Under the pieces are notes generated by a model, which was given only the letters and a program-made list of their open reading frames with translations, was not told where the DNA came from and did not search any database. The translations under genes and the position numbers were made by a program. Positions 52,963-63,274 of a stretch of 64,000 bases of DNA are shown here, piece after piece. This stretch comes from Paraphaeosphaeria minitans (Eukaryota > Ascomycota > Dothideomycetes > Pleosporales > Didymosphaeriaceae), in the NCBI GenBank assembly GCA_015832175.1, contig WJXW01000007.1:1612001-1676000 (forward strand). Direction: 5' to 3'. The first letter of the stretch is position 1. Each line of letters begins with the position of its first letter.

Positions 52963-53823
52963 TCAAGCGTACTGCCGCTTGTATACTTCCACTTGCACCT
53001 TGTGCGCCTTTGTCCTCCTTCGCTCCCCAATAATGGTGGCTGCCAGCCACAACAACGACATGATACCTGCGACTACACCATACGCGATGACCTGGCCAGT
53101 CGTAGGCCGGCCATAGCCAGTCTCGGTTGCAAGCAACAGGCCCAATCCGCCATTGATCATCCCCAGTGGAATCAGAAGCCGTCCCAACCAGAGGTGTCCG
53201 TAAGACCAGAAGGTGCGGCGTCCGACTTGCTTATATCGGAAGTGGTGGATCAAACCTAGAACTGGTTGAATGAACAAGACGGCAAAGAGCACGATGCCAA
53301 CGATTGGATGGTATCGCCCGATGAGGTTGGCTTGTGCAGGAGCTTGTTGCGTCATCCAAACGCCTAAGGCGAAGGCTGCCATGTATACGAGAAAGGCGAA
53401 TATCTGGAAGAGACCGTGGAAGAGCCATGCACTCTTGAAAGACGCCAATCGAATGAATATCGAACCCATGGGAAAGAGGATTACGAATGCGAGCGAGGCA
53501 AGAACACCGTGTGCGATACTGAACGTCAACGTCCAATCAGTATTGTTACAGCAGCAACGATCGGAGAGATCGCTTACAGCACGGTATTCCCTCCCAATAA
53601 TCTGCTGTCTGAACCGAAGCCACCGTTGTTAGGGGAGCTGCTTCCGCCTCCGTTGAAAGCGCTGGAGCCGTCTCCATTACTGTCGGCAGGCCCATATCGA
53701 CCGCCAGGACCGTACTGACCAAGTGCACGCGATGCTGTCATTGTAAGTAATTATGTACTGCAAGTATCTTCGTCTGATCTGCCTACCAAAGCTGAGCACG
53801 AATGCTGATCTTGCGACGGACAT
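52963..53823 (-). CDS. Cytochrome b561-type transmembrane protein with signal peptide, no DOMON domain
   Basis: Transmembrane electron-transfer protein of 249 residues. Exons are 53823-53787, 53734-53578 and 53518-52963. The introns are 53786-53735 (GTAGGC...CAG) and 53577-53519 (GTAAGC...CAG). The short first exon gives a secretory leader (MSVARSAFVLSFASRALG). A Gly/Ser/Asn-rich extracellular stretch follows, then five or six hydrophobic segments. Candidate haem-ligand histidines sit where b561 proteins have them: LIAHGVLAS, WLFHGLFQ, GRYHPIVG, LIHHFRY and SYGHLWLGR. Many fungal members carry a DOMON haem domain ahead of the b561 core (cellobiose-dehydrogenase-like); here only a low-complexity linker is present. 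The likely role is transmembrane electron transfer, for example to ferric ions or ascorbate-type acceptors. The partner is unknown. Confidence 0.82.
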
Positions 53824-55134
53824 TCTGAATTTGTGAAGTTTCAATTTGCTCCTGACAGATCTCGAACAAGAAGTGGGTGAAGCAAAGGAAACAAATGACA
53901 GCGCAGCTTCACTACTTATCCGGACGCTATACCAACCCACTTCCTGTCCGGAGTATAGCCAAGCAATATTGGAGAGGTTGGCATACAATTTAGACAAACG
54001 GCTCTGACACAGGTGACATCAGATGCCGTTATGCTATGGAGATTACGCGTCAAGAGGGGAACTGATACGACACAAGTGGTTGGGAACCGCTTCAGCTGCT
54101 GCCGCCGGTGAAAGACATGGTGGAGAGCCGGCAGCTTAGGTCCTACGTAGCCTCAGGTCGGCGCACCGGGAGTAAAAAGCACCGATTTGGACCATGTTTT
54201 CGATCCTGAAATATTCAGGCAGGACTATTCCCAGTCTCCAGGAATAACATGCCGCGATGGACAGCACCTCGCGTGCACCTCGTACGGATCCGGTGAGTGC
54301 GGCCTAGGCAGAGGTCACCCACCCTTGGACTAGACTATCGGTATGGAGTACACTTCTCCTTCGTAGCTCGCCTCATCCAGGTACTGACCATACCTCCAAC
54401 ATATCCCAGGGCGTCTGCAGCACGAGGCGCCGAATACAACTCTGGAAGGATACAACATAATTGGCAAACACCGGACATCACCATCTTGTAGGGAAACGCC
54501 TTGCGGCTGCGGACCGGCTCGAATGCGCCTTTGGCAAGTCGTCTTCGATCCACCACTTTCGTCCTTAGTCTACCCCTGTGCTCAATATCCTGGCCATTCC
54601 GAGGGTGTCTGCCACATCTCGCGTTGATAGGGACCAGTGACGTCGAGCACAGCCACTTGTTGTGCCATCTGAAACCCTCTGTTTCCAGGCGCCGCGCCCC
54701 AAGCCACACTACGCGAAAGGCGCCGCGCATGTGGCGTACTGCGTACGTTTTGCATGTCGCAATGCAGCGCAAAAGAGGAAACTCGGAATCGGAAGAGCTG
54801 GATGATGAGTCCGTTTTGGTGGGCGAAATGGCGAAAGCCCAACAGCGACATCGGCTTCGCCACCTCACCGCGGCACGAGGCTGCTTGGCGGTGTAAGGAG
54901 TCACGCCTGGCCAGTCAGCAGCGAGCACGGGTCGACTGATCCACTCTGCATTCTCACACCATCGTTGAGTCACTCCGCCTTCTGACTGGGTGATTAGGGC
55001 GTGATGTGGCCTATGGATAAGGCATGTATAAATGTCCTTCGTAGCATTTCATCCCGTTCCGTACCCGCGTTTTTCCATCGTCGCTTTCCCTTCCTCGCCG
55101 TCGTCGCCATTTTCCTTTTCGTCCTTCCATCAAT
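53824..55134. other. Gene-free 1.3 kb
   Basis: Between divergent genes. A 212-codon minus-strand open frame (54335-54973) overlaps an opposite open frame of 131 codons. Neither shows motifs, and composition explains both. The right end holds the promoter of the small gene at 55135. Confidence 0.45.
55027..55033 (+). promoter_or_regulatory. Probable TATA box of the small gene at 55135
   Basis: TATAAAT lies 108 bp before the ATG and is followed by a pyrimidine-rich leader, as in many fungal TATA promoters. Inferred. Confidence 0.45.
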
Positions 55135-55509
55135 ATGAGCAAGCGCCACAACAGGAAGCGAACAAGGAGTCGTCCCCGTCACCGCGACGGTAACAAATTA
55201 AATGCAAACCACATGCGAACTCTTTCTACCGATACCAGTATTTCTTTCACGAGCATTACGAGTTCCTTATCGCGGCCGCAGAATGCCCATTTCCCCATCG
55301 CCACTGCGCCCGCAAACCACTGGCATCAAACCTATTCGGCATGGCAGGATCGCCGCCTCAATTACGAAGCCGCGAGAGAGGAAGCGTTGGAGGCCCAGCG
55401 GGTCAGGTTCTTCGGAGGCGAGGTTGGCGACGACAACAGTCTCCTCGAGCCCATGCTCAAGGTGGTGACCGACCTCTTCGATGGCATGACCGATTTCGAA
55501 GACCCGTGA
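55135..55509 (+). CDS. Small hypothetical protein, basic N-terminus and acidic C-terminus
   Basis: Single exon of 124 residues. The first 17 residues are strongly basic (KRHNRKRTRSRPRHRDG), like a nuclear-localisation or RNA-binding tail. A Ser/Thr-rich linker follows. The last ~70 residues look like a compact acidic helical segment (NHWHQTYSAWQDRRLNYEAA, REEALEAQRVRFFGGEVGDD, LLEPMLKVVTDLFDGMTDFE). A TATA box, CT-rich leader and ATG at 55135 form a normal gene start, and the frame ends cleanly. I do not recognise a family. The charge layout would suit a small chromatin- or RNA-associated protein, but that is a guess. Confidence 0.6.
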   Translation: MSKRHNRKRTRSRPRHRDGNKLNANHMRTLSTDTSISFTSITSSLSRPQNAHFPIATAPANHWHQTYSAWQDRRLNYEAAREEALEAQRVRFFGGEVGDDNSLLEPMLKVVTDLFDGMTDFEDP

Positions 55510-57130
55510 CGCCGCGCTGCACCCCGGCCTCCAACGCTACCATCTCCACTCAGTTCCGCGCTCTGCTTCGATGTTTGGGATGTGACGGCTCGACTTTCGA
55601 GATGGAATCACCCAACTTGACGTGTTTCCTTCCGAGTCCATTCAACCTCTCGAAGCAGAATAGCAATACAAGCCTTCCCCAGCCAGCCAGCCAGCCAGCC
55701 ATGCACACCCTTGCCGAAGCAGCTGTCCTGCTTCGACCTACCCAAGAGAACCCATTACTTCATTTCTCTTTTCCTCATCCTGATCGGTTCCACCACCAGC
55801 CAGAGGCGTGGGCACACCATCGAGCTCGGACTCGCAGCAATGAAGGTAGGCCCCACCCAGCTGGGCTTGGCTGTGTAGGGGTCTGCTGGATTGGTCTCAC
55901 AACGCTCGGCCCTAGGACTCTGGTTTTGCGCCTGTGCGGAGGGATGGAGGCAGCAGCAGCATAACAGTCATGCGCAGAGGGTGCATGAGGGGCGAAAGGC
56001 GGCTAGATGCACGCCGGACGCCATGTTCTCGCTCGAGCTATGCCTTGCTCGCGAGATGGCGTCCCGGTTTGAGCGTCGCTGCCTGGAGGATACCCGGCGG
56101 GTGGAGAAAGGAGGCAGGCACGTGGTGGTGGTGGAGGAGGAGTCATCGGTCTGGGTTTCGGATGAAGGGGTGGGTGGATGCCAGATGGGTGGTCAGCGCG
56201 CTGATGCCTTTGACGGCGGCGGCACGCGCTCGCCCTTTCGCGTGTGCACGTGCGCTCGTGGTGCGGACTCCGCGGGCGTGTCGTGGCGTGGCGTGTCGCA
56301 CTTTGGGAAGGCGAGGGGCTCGAAGGCCATACCGTACCGTACTTGTATGACATCAATATGATCGAGTGGCCTCATCTCCAGATCTTGTGCCCAACTGGTA
56401 ATTTGTGACTTGCTCGTACACGAAAAGGGCGTTCACACTTGGCAGTTTGAAAGTGCATCAGCGAGGTGGCAAAGCCTACCTGTCTAGGTATTGCAGGCTG
56501 ACTGACTGTTCCAGAACTAAACACTGTCGAAAATAGCGAGCATGGAAGACGAGTGCGCAGAGGGCTTCTGGTACAAAGGTTCTGATGACTACAGCGACGG
56601 GCTTTAGAGATAGGGGTGGTTATATGATGGAGAGTCGACTTCTATCTATCTTGGGACTACTTGTTGGCGTTTAAGATGGGCTCGTCTCACGTCTGCAGTA
56701 GGTAGAGGACAGTTTTTATAGATTAAAGACTTTTCTCTTCTACTTTTCTTCTTCTTCTACTTTTCTTCTTCTTCTACTTTTCTTCTTCTTTGCGGATTCC
56801 TCCACCAATCAAGCAGCTTTGCGCCCCCTGTGCCGAGCTTTTGAGCCTCAAAGCCGAGGTTTTTCCCGGTTCGTGGTGTGAATAACCACTACCGCGGGCT
56901 TGACCAATCGATGACGTCCAAGACCGCACCTGCGCGCGAAAAAAAAGTGGGCTGCGGAGCGGATGCAGTTCTCGATGGAGAAAATGCGCCAAAACCCCAA
57001 CCAGCCCGCCCCTCCAACTTTGCCCCGCGTCACTGCCTCAGTAGCCAGGCTACTTCATCACATCACCCACGAAATTTTGTCTGTCCTTTTCAATTCCAAA
57101 ACCCCCACACTTGCACCCATATCCATCAAA
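55510..57130. other. Gene-free 1.6 kb
   Basis: This holds a CCAG-type microsatellite at about 55678-55701, a TTCTTC array (56738-56791), and GC-rich open frames around 55900-56360 that lack motifs. No gene can be supported. Confidence 0.5.
56738..56791. repeat. 18-bp tandem repeat TACTTTTCTTCTTCTTC, three copies
   Basis: Pyrimidine-rich tract 340 bp upstream of the aldo-keto reductase ATG. It may be part of its promoter region. Confidence 0.8.
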
Positions 57131-58256
57131 ATGTCTCTCGGAAAAACTTCAAAGCTCAACACTGGTGCCTCCATCCCGTAAGTGCAGAAGCAAAGCCATC
57201 CAGCACCTGTCCCACTAATCGTAACCCACAGCACATTGGGCTTTGGAACATGGCAAGCCGAGCCCGGCCAGGTCGAGGCCGCTGTCTACGAGGCCCTCAA
57301 GGCTGGCTACAAACACATTGATTTCGCCAAGGTCTACGGCAACCAGAAGGAGATTGCGAATGCGCTCAAGCGGGCATTCAGCGAGCTCGGCATCAAGCGC
57401 GAGGACCTCTTCCTCGTCTCCAAGCTCTGGAATTCGCAGCACCGCCCCGAGCACGTCGCCGCAGCGCTCGACGACTGCTTGGCCGAGCTCGGTCTCGACT
57501 ACCTAGACCTCTACCTTGTCCACTTCCCCGTTGCCTTTGATGAGCGCGGCGACGTCAACCAGAACCTCTTCCCCCTGCAGGACAAGTCTGACCATCCCGA
57601 TGGCGACGTCAAGATACTCGACGACATCTCCATCGTCGACACCTGGAAGGCCATGACCAAGCTTCCCAAGGAAAAGGCCCGCGCCGTCGGCGTCTCCAAC
57701 CACACCAAGGCGCACCTTCAGGCCCTCATCGACGCCACCGGCGTTGCCCCGGCCGCCAACCAGATCGAGCGCCACCCGCGTCTCCTCCAGACAGAGCTCA
57801 TCAAGTACTGCGCGGAGAAGGGCATCCACGTCACCGAGTACTCTGTAAGAATCCTCCCATCCAAACCCCACCCCCCGCCCTCCCCAACCACAGTCCGCAG
57901 CAAGCTTACCCCCCTAGGCCTTCGGCAACAACATGGTCGGCGAGCCCCTCCTCGTCCAGCACGCCACCATCAAAGCCATCGCGCAAGCCAACAAGGCCAC
58001 GCCCGCCCAAGTCATCCTCGCGTGGGCCCAGGTCGGCGGCCACTCGGTCATCCCCAAGTCCGTCACGGCGTCGCGCATCCAGGAAAACTTCCACGAGATC
58101 GAGCTGTCCGCGGACGACTTTGCACAGGTCGAGAACATTGGCGTGCAGGAGCCGCGCCGCTTCAACATCCCCTACGTCGCCAACAAGCCCAGGTGGCCCG
58201 TCGACATCTTCGGCGAGCCCGAAGAGAAGGCCGCGCCGCACAAGGTCGTCGTCTAG
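57131..58256 (+). CDS. Aldo-keto reductase (AKR superfamily, glycerol dehydrogenase/aldose reductase-like)
   Basis: Cytosolic NADPH-dependent carbonyl reductase of 332 residues. Exons are 57131-57177, 57232-57844 and 57918-58256. The introns are 57178-57231 (GTAAGT...CAG) and 57845-57917 (GTAAGA...TAG). The catalytic tetrad is visible: Asp46 and Tyr51 in HIDFAKVYGNQ, Lys80 in VSKLWNS and His113 in YLVHFPVAF. GVSNHTKAHLQALI and the cofactor-binding IPKSVTASRIQEN near the C-terminus complete the family pattern. AKRs of this type reduce glyceraldehyde, xylose or other aldehydes; the substrate is not determinable here. After exon 2 the frame also stays open into the second intron, giving a long false C-terminus if unspliced. 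Splicing restores EYSAFGNNMVGEP. Confidence 0.93.
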
Positions 58257-58577
58257 ACGTGCTGCGTCTGGGCGAGAAGAGACGAAGAGAGGAAGAGGAA
58301 AATAAAAGTAAAAGTAAAATAAAGTAAAGTAAAGTAAAGTAGAAAACGAATAGACGCGTAACATGAATGCATGAGGTCCGCCTGCTCCCCTCGCTCTTCG
58401 TACTTGCCCATGAGCCCTTCCCGTGCCACGCCCCACCACCCACGGAACCATGAAAACTAAAAGCAATGAAGCGCTAGGGTATGCGTATACGTAAACAAGA
58501 ACACATGGCGCCTAGAAACAACAAACAAACCTCGCCGCCGCCGCCGACGACGACGTCTTTCCCGAGGACGAAGCTTC
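58257..58577. other. Short intergenic between convergent genes, with AAAGT repeats
   Basis: A (T)AAAGT tandem tract lies at about 58301-58341, just past the aldo-keto reductase stop. It probably sits in its 3' UTR or terminator. Nothing else was seen. Confidence 0.6.
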
Positions 58578-59864
58578 TCACATGGCCGCCGCAACGAGCG
58601 CATCCACCCTAGCGTACAGCTCATCCGGATCCTCAAACACATGCCACGCCTCCCTAGGCACGCCTCTGAACGCCTTCTCGAAGCGCGCCGGCGTATTCTT
58701 CTCGCTCTCGTCCGTCTCCGCCACGTCCGCCACCTTTCGGATGTAGATGGCGCCGATCCACGCGGGATGCCTGCGGTGCATTTCGCCGTAGGCTTCCGGG
58801 TCGCTCTGGGTGCTGTCGCCGATGCAGATGAACTTGCGCGCGGGGAACCACCCGCGGATCTTCTCCATGCGGTCGACCTTGTAGGCTTCCGTGCCTTGGG
58901 TGAGGTTGGCCAAGAAGCCGGCGAGGTTCATCCACGAGGCGTCCCGGAGGATGAGGGTGCCGGCGGGGAAGTAGGTTTCGCGGAATTGGCGCAGGAAGGG
59001 GTAGAGGTTGTAGGGAGAGGCGGATAGGTACCAGACTGGTGGAGTATCTGACTCGATTAGCATCCGTGAAGTTGTAGATCAAGGTCGAGTGCACTCACCA
59101 AGCTTCTGGATCAGATGCTTGTATAGCTCCGGCATCCCTCGGATGGGCTCTGGGTCGTCTACAAAGGTCGTCTTCAAGATGCCGACAGGCGAACTAGTCT
59201 GCGTTTTTTTGATTGTGTCGTCGACGTCGCTGATGAGAGCCCAGCCTGTTGCGGTGGCAAAGGTAGTGTTGATGGGTGTAGCATCGGCGTGGACAGCCTT
59301 GGAAGTGACAACCTCGCCGTCTTTGTAGGCGTTTCCAGGTATGGCAATCTCGTCGGTACTAATTCCGTCACGGCCGCTAGGACCCAGACGAACGTGCGTG
59401 GCCTGAAGATGGAGCGTAACGGAATGCGCGGGCAAGATCTGGTCCAGCAAAGGCTGTACCCTCTTCTCGATGGTGGCCTCAGCCTGCTCATCCTTGGCCA
59501 GGCCAACCTTGTCGGCAATCCAGCCTACGACGGCGGATAGGTCCTTTCCGCTGTTCTTGACGAAATAACAAGCGACATATTGGGCCTTCCACGTCCCCGA
59601 TCTGTTCTGGTAGGCGGTGTTGTCGAGGAGCCAGACGTAGTCCTTCTGCGGGTCCACGGGCGCATAGAATGGGTTCTTGGAGCCCAGGTAGGAGGTCAAA
59701 TTGTCCTTGAGCGAGAAGTTGAATCTGTTGCCTAAGGACGGCATGTCTTTTTCGAATTCTGGGAAGCCTCTCTGGATGCGGAAGTCTTTCTCTGCGTCAC
59801 TTTCGTGGTATCGTCTTGCGGTGACATGGCCAGCAGGCACTTCGGGGGTGGCATCTTTCTGCAT
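58578..59864 (-). CDS. APP1: App1-like phosphatidate phosphatase (DUF2183)
   Basis: Mg2+-dependent phosphatidate phosphatase of 411 residues. In yeast, App1 acts at actin patches and endocytic sites. Exon 1 is 59864-59099, the intron is 59098-59048 (GTGAGT, CTAAT branch, CAG) and exon 2 is 59047-58578. The HAD-like catalytic motif DxDxT is present as D213-V-D215-D-T217 within WALISDVDDTIKKT. FVDDPEPIRGMPELYKHL follows. The conserved C-terminal block spans the splice and reads TPPVWYLSASPYNLYPFLRQ, then FPAGTLILRDASWMNL. KFICIGDSTQSDPEAYGEM matches the last HAD motif. At 411 residues it is shorter than yeast App1 and lacks the Pro-rich SH3-binding tail. It may therefore be a short filamentous-fungal paralogue. 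Confidence 0.88.
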
Positions 59865-61022
59865 TTTGATAGAATGTGTGAGGAGGGTGCGTGATGGGTG
59901 TCTAAGGCGAGTGCAGGTCAGGAGGGGAGGGGAGGGTAGGGTTTTGCACGAGACGCAAGACAGGCAGGCAGGTGAACTCTAGCATGGCGGCAGAGTAGAC
60001 TGGTCAAGGTGGAAACGTGTAGCAAGCGCCGTGCCGGGCGAGCAGCGACGACTGACGTATGCGCGAGTAGTAAAGAGGTGCAGCTGATGGGCAATGTGTG
60101 GCGTGTGGGGGGGGGTGGAGCTGACGCCAGGGCTGGGCATCACAGCCATCGCAGGTGCATGGCCAAGCACGTGAGCCTCGTCGAAGCTTGTCACTCGCGT
60201 CTCTTGACGTGGGGAGTAGATATTATGATGTGTGCCAGGCTGGGAAGGATATCGTGATGCGTGCCAGGCTGCGAAAGCCAGGCTGCAGGCGCATGCTCTT
60301 TCTGCATGTATCACGGGGTAGCGACTCGGGCGTAGCACGGGTGGCTGTCGTTTCTGTTGTACTGGTTCCTGATGTGCTCATTGCTCCTGCATGGTCGGAC
60401 AGCATACCTACCTAGGTCAGAGTGTCGGTTTGCGCAACATGCTAAATACACTGTGCATCGAGTCAGCGATGGATGCGTGCGTGCGGTGGTGATGGTCATG
60501 GTGATGAAGTTGGGCCGAGTCGCACTACCCACCCTGCTAGGTACGCTGCTGTTAGGTAGGTAGATACCTACACAGTAGTCTAGCCATTCTCATACGTGTT
60601 GAGCGCATCATCAGACCGGAGACACGGATGGTGGAAAGCAGACGGCGCCACCAAGCATTTTGTCGACGCGGCCTTTGACGCCGCGCCCTCAAAGAGCTGG
60701 GCGACGGTGAGGCTGTGCAAGAAAGTAGGTATCTAGGTACCTAGTAAGTAGGTCGGTAGGTAATAAGTACCTGGGTACCTTGGGCACGGACTGGGGGCGG
60801 TTGCTGGAGGATTCCTACATAGTACACGGGTAGGTACCACATCGTATCCAACAGCTTTCGCGAAACAGCAACGCCCCATCGCACGACGCTGCTGTGCGCA
60901 ACCTTCTCTCTAGCAAGGCTGCTTGAACCTCTCACCTCTGCTCAAAGGCCGCGTGTTGCCCCTCCCCCCGATCCACCGTCAACGTCCCCGAGGCCTACCC
61001 CGTGCCCCGCTGAGCTGTCGCC
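59865..61022. other. Gene-free 1.2 kb between divergent genes, rich in TAGGTACCTA motifs
   Basis: TAGGTA/TACCTA copies cluster at about 60405-60416, 60538-60571, 60726-60781 and 60829-60838. I saw no gene. It should contain promoters for APP1 (left) and the VHS/GAT gene (right). Confidence 0.55.
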
Positions 61023-62683
61023 ATGGTGCTCAAGAAGCGCTTCACGAGCTTGATGAAGCGCAGCAACTGTATGCTCTTCTGCTGGCCGCGACGGACGGCA
61101 CACGAACGTGCCGGCTGACTGCTGCCTGTAGCAAACGAAGAGCCTGTCGCGGACAATGTCGACACTCCCGAGGCGAATGCCGCAAGAGGGGTGGTGAGTC
61201 GCATGCGAGGCCGTCGCGAGAACTGCGCTCACAGCCGCAACAGAGATCCTTCTGCGAATCCGGCGCAGCGAAGTCGGTGCGTGTCGCGGTGGCAATCCTG
61301 CGCCAGAGCTGACAGGCCCAGGGCGAAGAGGTCCTCCACCTGCCCACCATCGTCGAGTCGGCCGTCGCCAGCCCCCAAGCCGCCCAGGCTGCCGCCAATC
61401 AAATCCGCAAGTTCCTCTCCAAGGAGAACTACGACCGCGCCCATGTGCAGTACAATGCTGTGATGCTCATACGGATCCTGGTCGACAACCCAGGCGCTTC
61501 CTTCACAAAGAACCTCGATAGACAGTTCGCCGACACGGTCAAGCATCTGCTGCGCAATGGAAGAGACCCCAGTGTGTCGCAGATCCTGAGGGAGACGCTG
61601 GATTCCATACACAGGGACAAGGCATATGATGCGAATCTGAACGCGCTGTTTGCCATGTGGACAAAGGAGAAGAAGCTCATGGCAGACGCGGCCAAACACG
61701 TTCCTCGAGGAGGTAGAATCCAAGCCCCCCGGTGGCCTGACCCAAACGCAGCACAAGGCTTTAATTCCAACCGTGCCGGACGTCTCCCTCCCCCCGTGGA
61801 ACTGGCCGCGCGCATCGAAGAGGCCAGGACGTCTGCCAAGCTCCTCCTACAGCTCGTGCAGTCCACCCCTGCGAGTGAACTGCTAGGGAACGATCTTGTA
61901 AAGGAGTTTGCAGAGCGCTGTACCTCGGCGCAGCGAAGCGTGCAGACGTACATCAACTGCGACAACCCGCCACCCGATGACGATACCATGCTCACGCTGA
62001 TCGAGACGAACGAGCAGCTCTCGCTGGCTGCATCCAAGCATCAACGTGCCGTACTCCAAGCCCGCCGCGCAATCGGAGCATCACCCTCACCACCAGTCCC
62101 GGGCAACACCTACAATAACAACTACAGTGCTCTGCCACCCGCGCCAGCACCCGCGCCAGTCACCACATACGGTTCCCCACTAGGACTAGGGCAGCCATCA
62201 GCGCTACCAAGTGAGATACCGATTCTCCCACCGCTTGGGCTTGGGTCCAACGAGCCGAGGGCGCACAATGCGGCAAGCTATGAGAAGGATGACTTGCCGC
62301 TCCCTCCAGCATTGCAAGCAGGTCTAGTTGGGCCGCGCAGCAACGGCAACACGGTGCAAGGTTCCGAAGACGATCCATTCGCGGACCATCATACATATTC
62401 TGCACCAGCTGGGGCACCGCCGGGCCAGGCTAGGGAGAGTGCCCGTACAGACGGTTACAGATATCAGCCAACACCCTCGTTCTTGGGTCGACAAGAGAGC
62501 GCTGCAAACAACATCACGATGCACGGAGCGGCGAAGAGCAACCTCGCAGAGGAAGAGGAAGAGGAATATGCTCGCGACCATGCTGCCGGCAACAGACCAA
62601 AGACTCCCGAGGAGCGGCATCAGCGGCACGGAAGCGATGTTTCACCGATCACGGACCGGGGTACCGTGACGTACCGATACTGA
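61023..62683 (+). CDS. VHS/GAT-domain endocytic adaptor, LSB5-like
   Basis: Ubiquitin- and actin-linked trafficking adaptor of 491 residues. Exons are 61023-61068, 61132-61193 and 61316-62683. The introns are 61069-61131 (GTATGC, CTGACT branch, TAG) and 61194-61315 (GTGAGT, CTGAC branch, CAG). The N-terminus is basic (MVLKKRFTSLMKRSN). The VHS-like domain (about 45-150) reads EEVLHLPTIVESAVASPQAA, then NQIRKFLSKENYDRAHVQYN and AVMLIRILVDNPGASFTKNL. The GAT domain (about 185-275) reads PPPVELAARIEEARTSAKLL and DNPPPDDDTMLTLIETNEQL. A Pro/Gly-rich tail with NPF-like DDPFAD and an acidic cluster follows. Yeast Lsb5 binds Las17/Sla1 and ubiquitin at the cell cortex. The spliced N-terminus matches that of fungal homologues as I remember them. 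Confidence 0.85.
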
Positions 62684-63274
62684 GGCTTTGTTTGTGCACA
62701 GCTTCTGGATTTTTTTATTTTTTTTTGGTTCCGATGAAGGGTGGAAAATACTCTTAGGGTGGTTTGGAGCGCGATACCATGTTGTCAAGTTTGGCGTGAT
62801 CGAACCCGAGTGCTGGTTTCTGGAGATTTCTGGAGATTTCTGGAGACGGATCTCTTTTGGCGTATTTGTCAGCGTTATACCTCAGACCAATTATGAAGAA
62901 CGTTGAAGAGTTTTGTGGTCATCTCTTGCAATGGCCAAGGAAGTGCATGGAGGCGCCTGTGTGAGGTTCTCCTCTGCCGCCTGTGCACTGCATCATGGCT
63001 GCCGCATGCGAGCATGAGCAGCGGCCATCAGACAGGCGGCGCTCATGGCGGATCCGAAGCGGAAGAGGATGAGGAAGAGGAAATGGACGCCGGGGCGTGG
63101 GGTCGCAGCCGCCCCACGGAGAGCATGTAGCATGTCTAGCGCGGGTCCTGGTGAAAAGCCGTCATGTTGAGGTCGTAGACCATCTATAGTCTAGGTGCAC
63201 CGGACCGACTCGGCCTTCCTTTTCCTCGTCGACTCCCTCATGGCCTTTGGTGGTGCCGTGCTGAGAAGCCTTTC
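62684..63274. other. Intergenic, 0.6 kb
   Basis: 3' flank of the VHS/GAT gene (with a T-rich tract just after the stop) and promoter of the next gene. No supported gene. Confidence 0.5.

Noticed and set aside
54335..54973. 212-codon minus-strand open frame
   Set aside because: Overlaps an opposite-strand open frame of similar quality; composition is random-like, with high Arg/Cys and no domain.
57182..58327. A 381-codon open frame over the aldo-keto reductase with a Pro/Arg/His-rich C-terminus
   Set aside because: It reads through the second intron (57845-57917); splicing gives the conserved AKR C-terminus instead.
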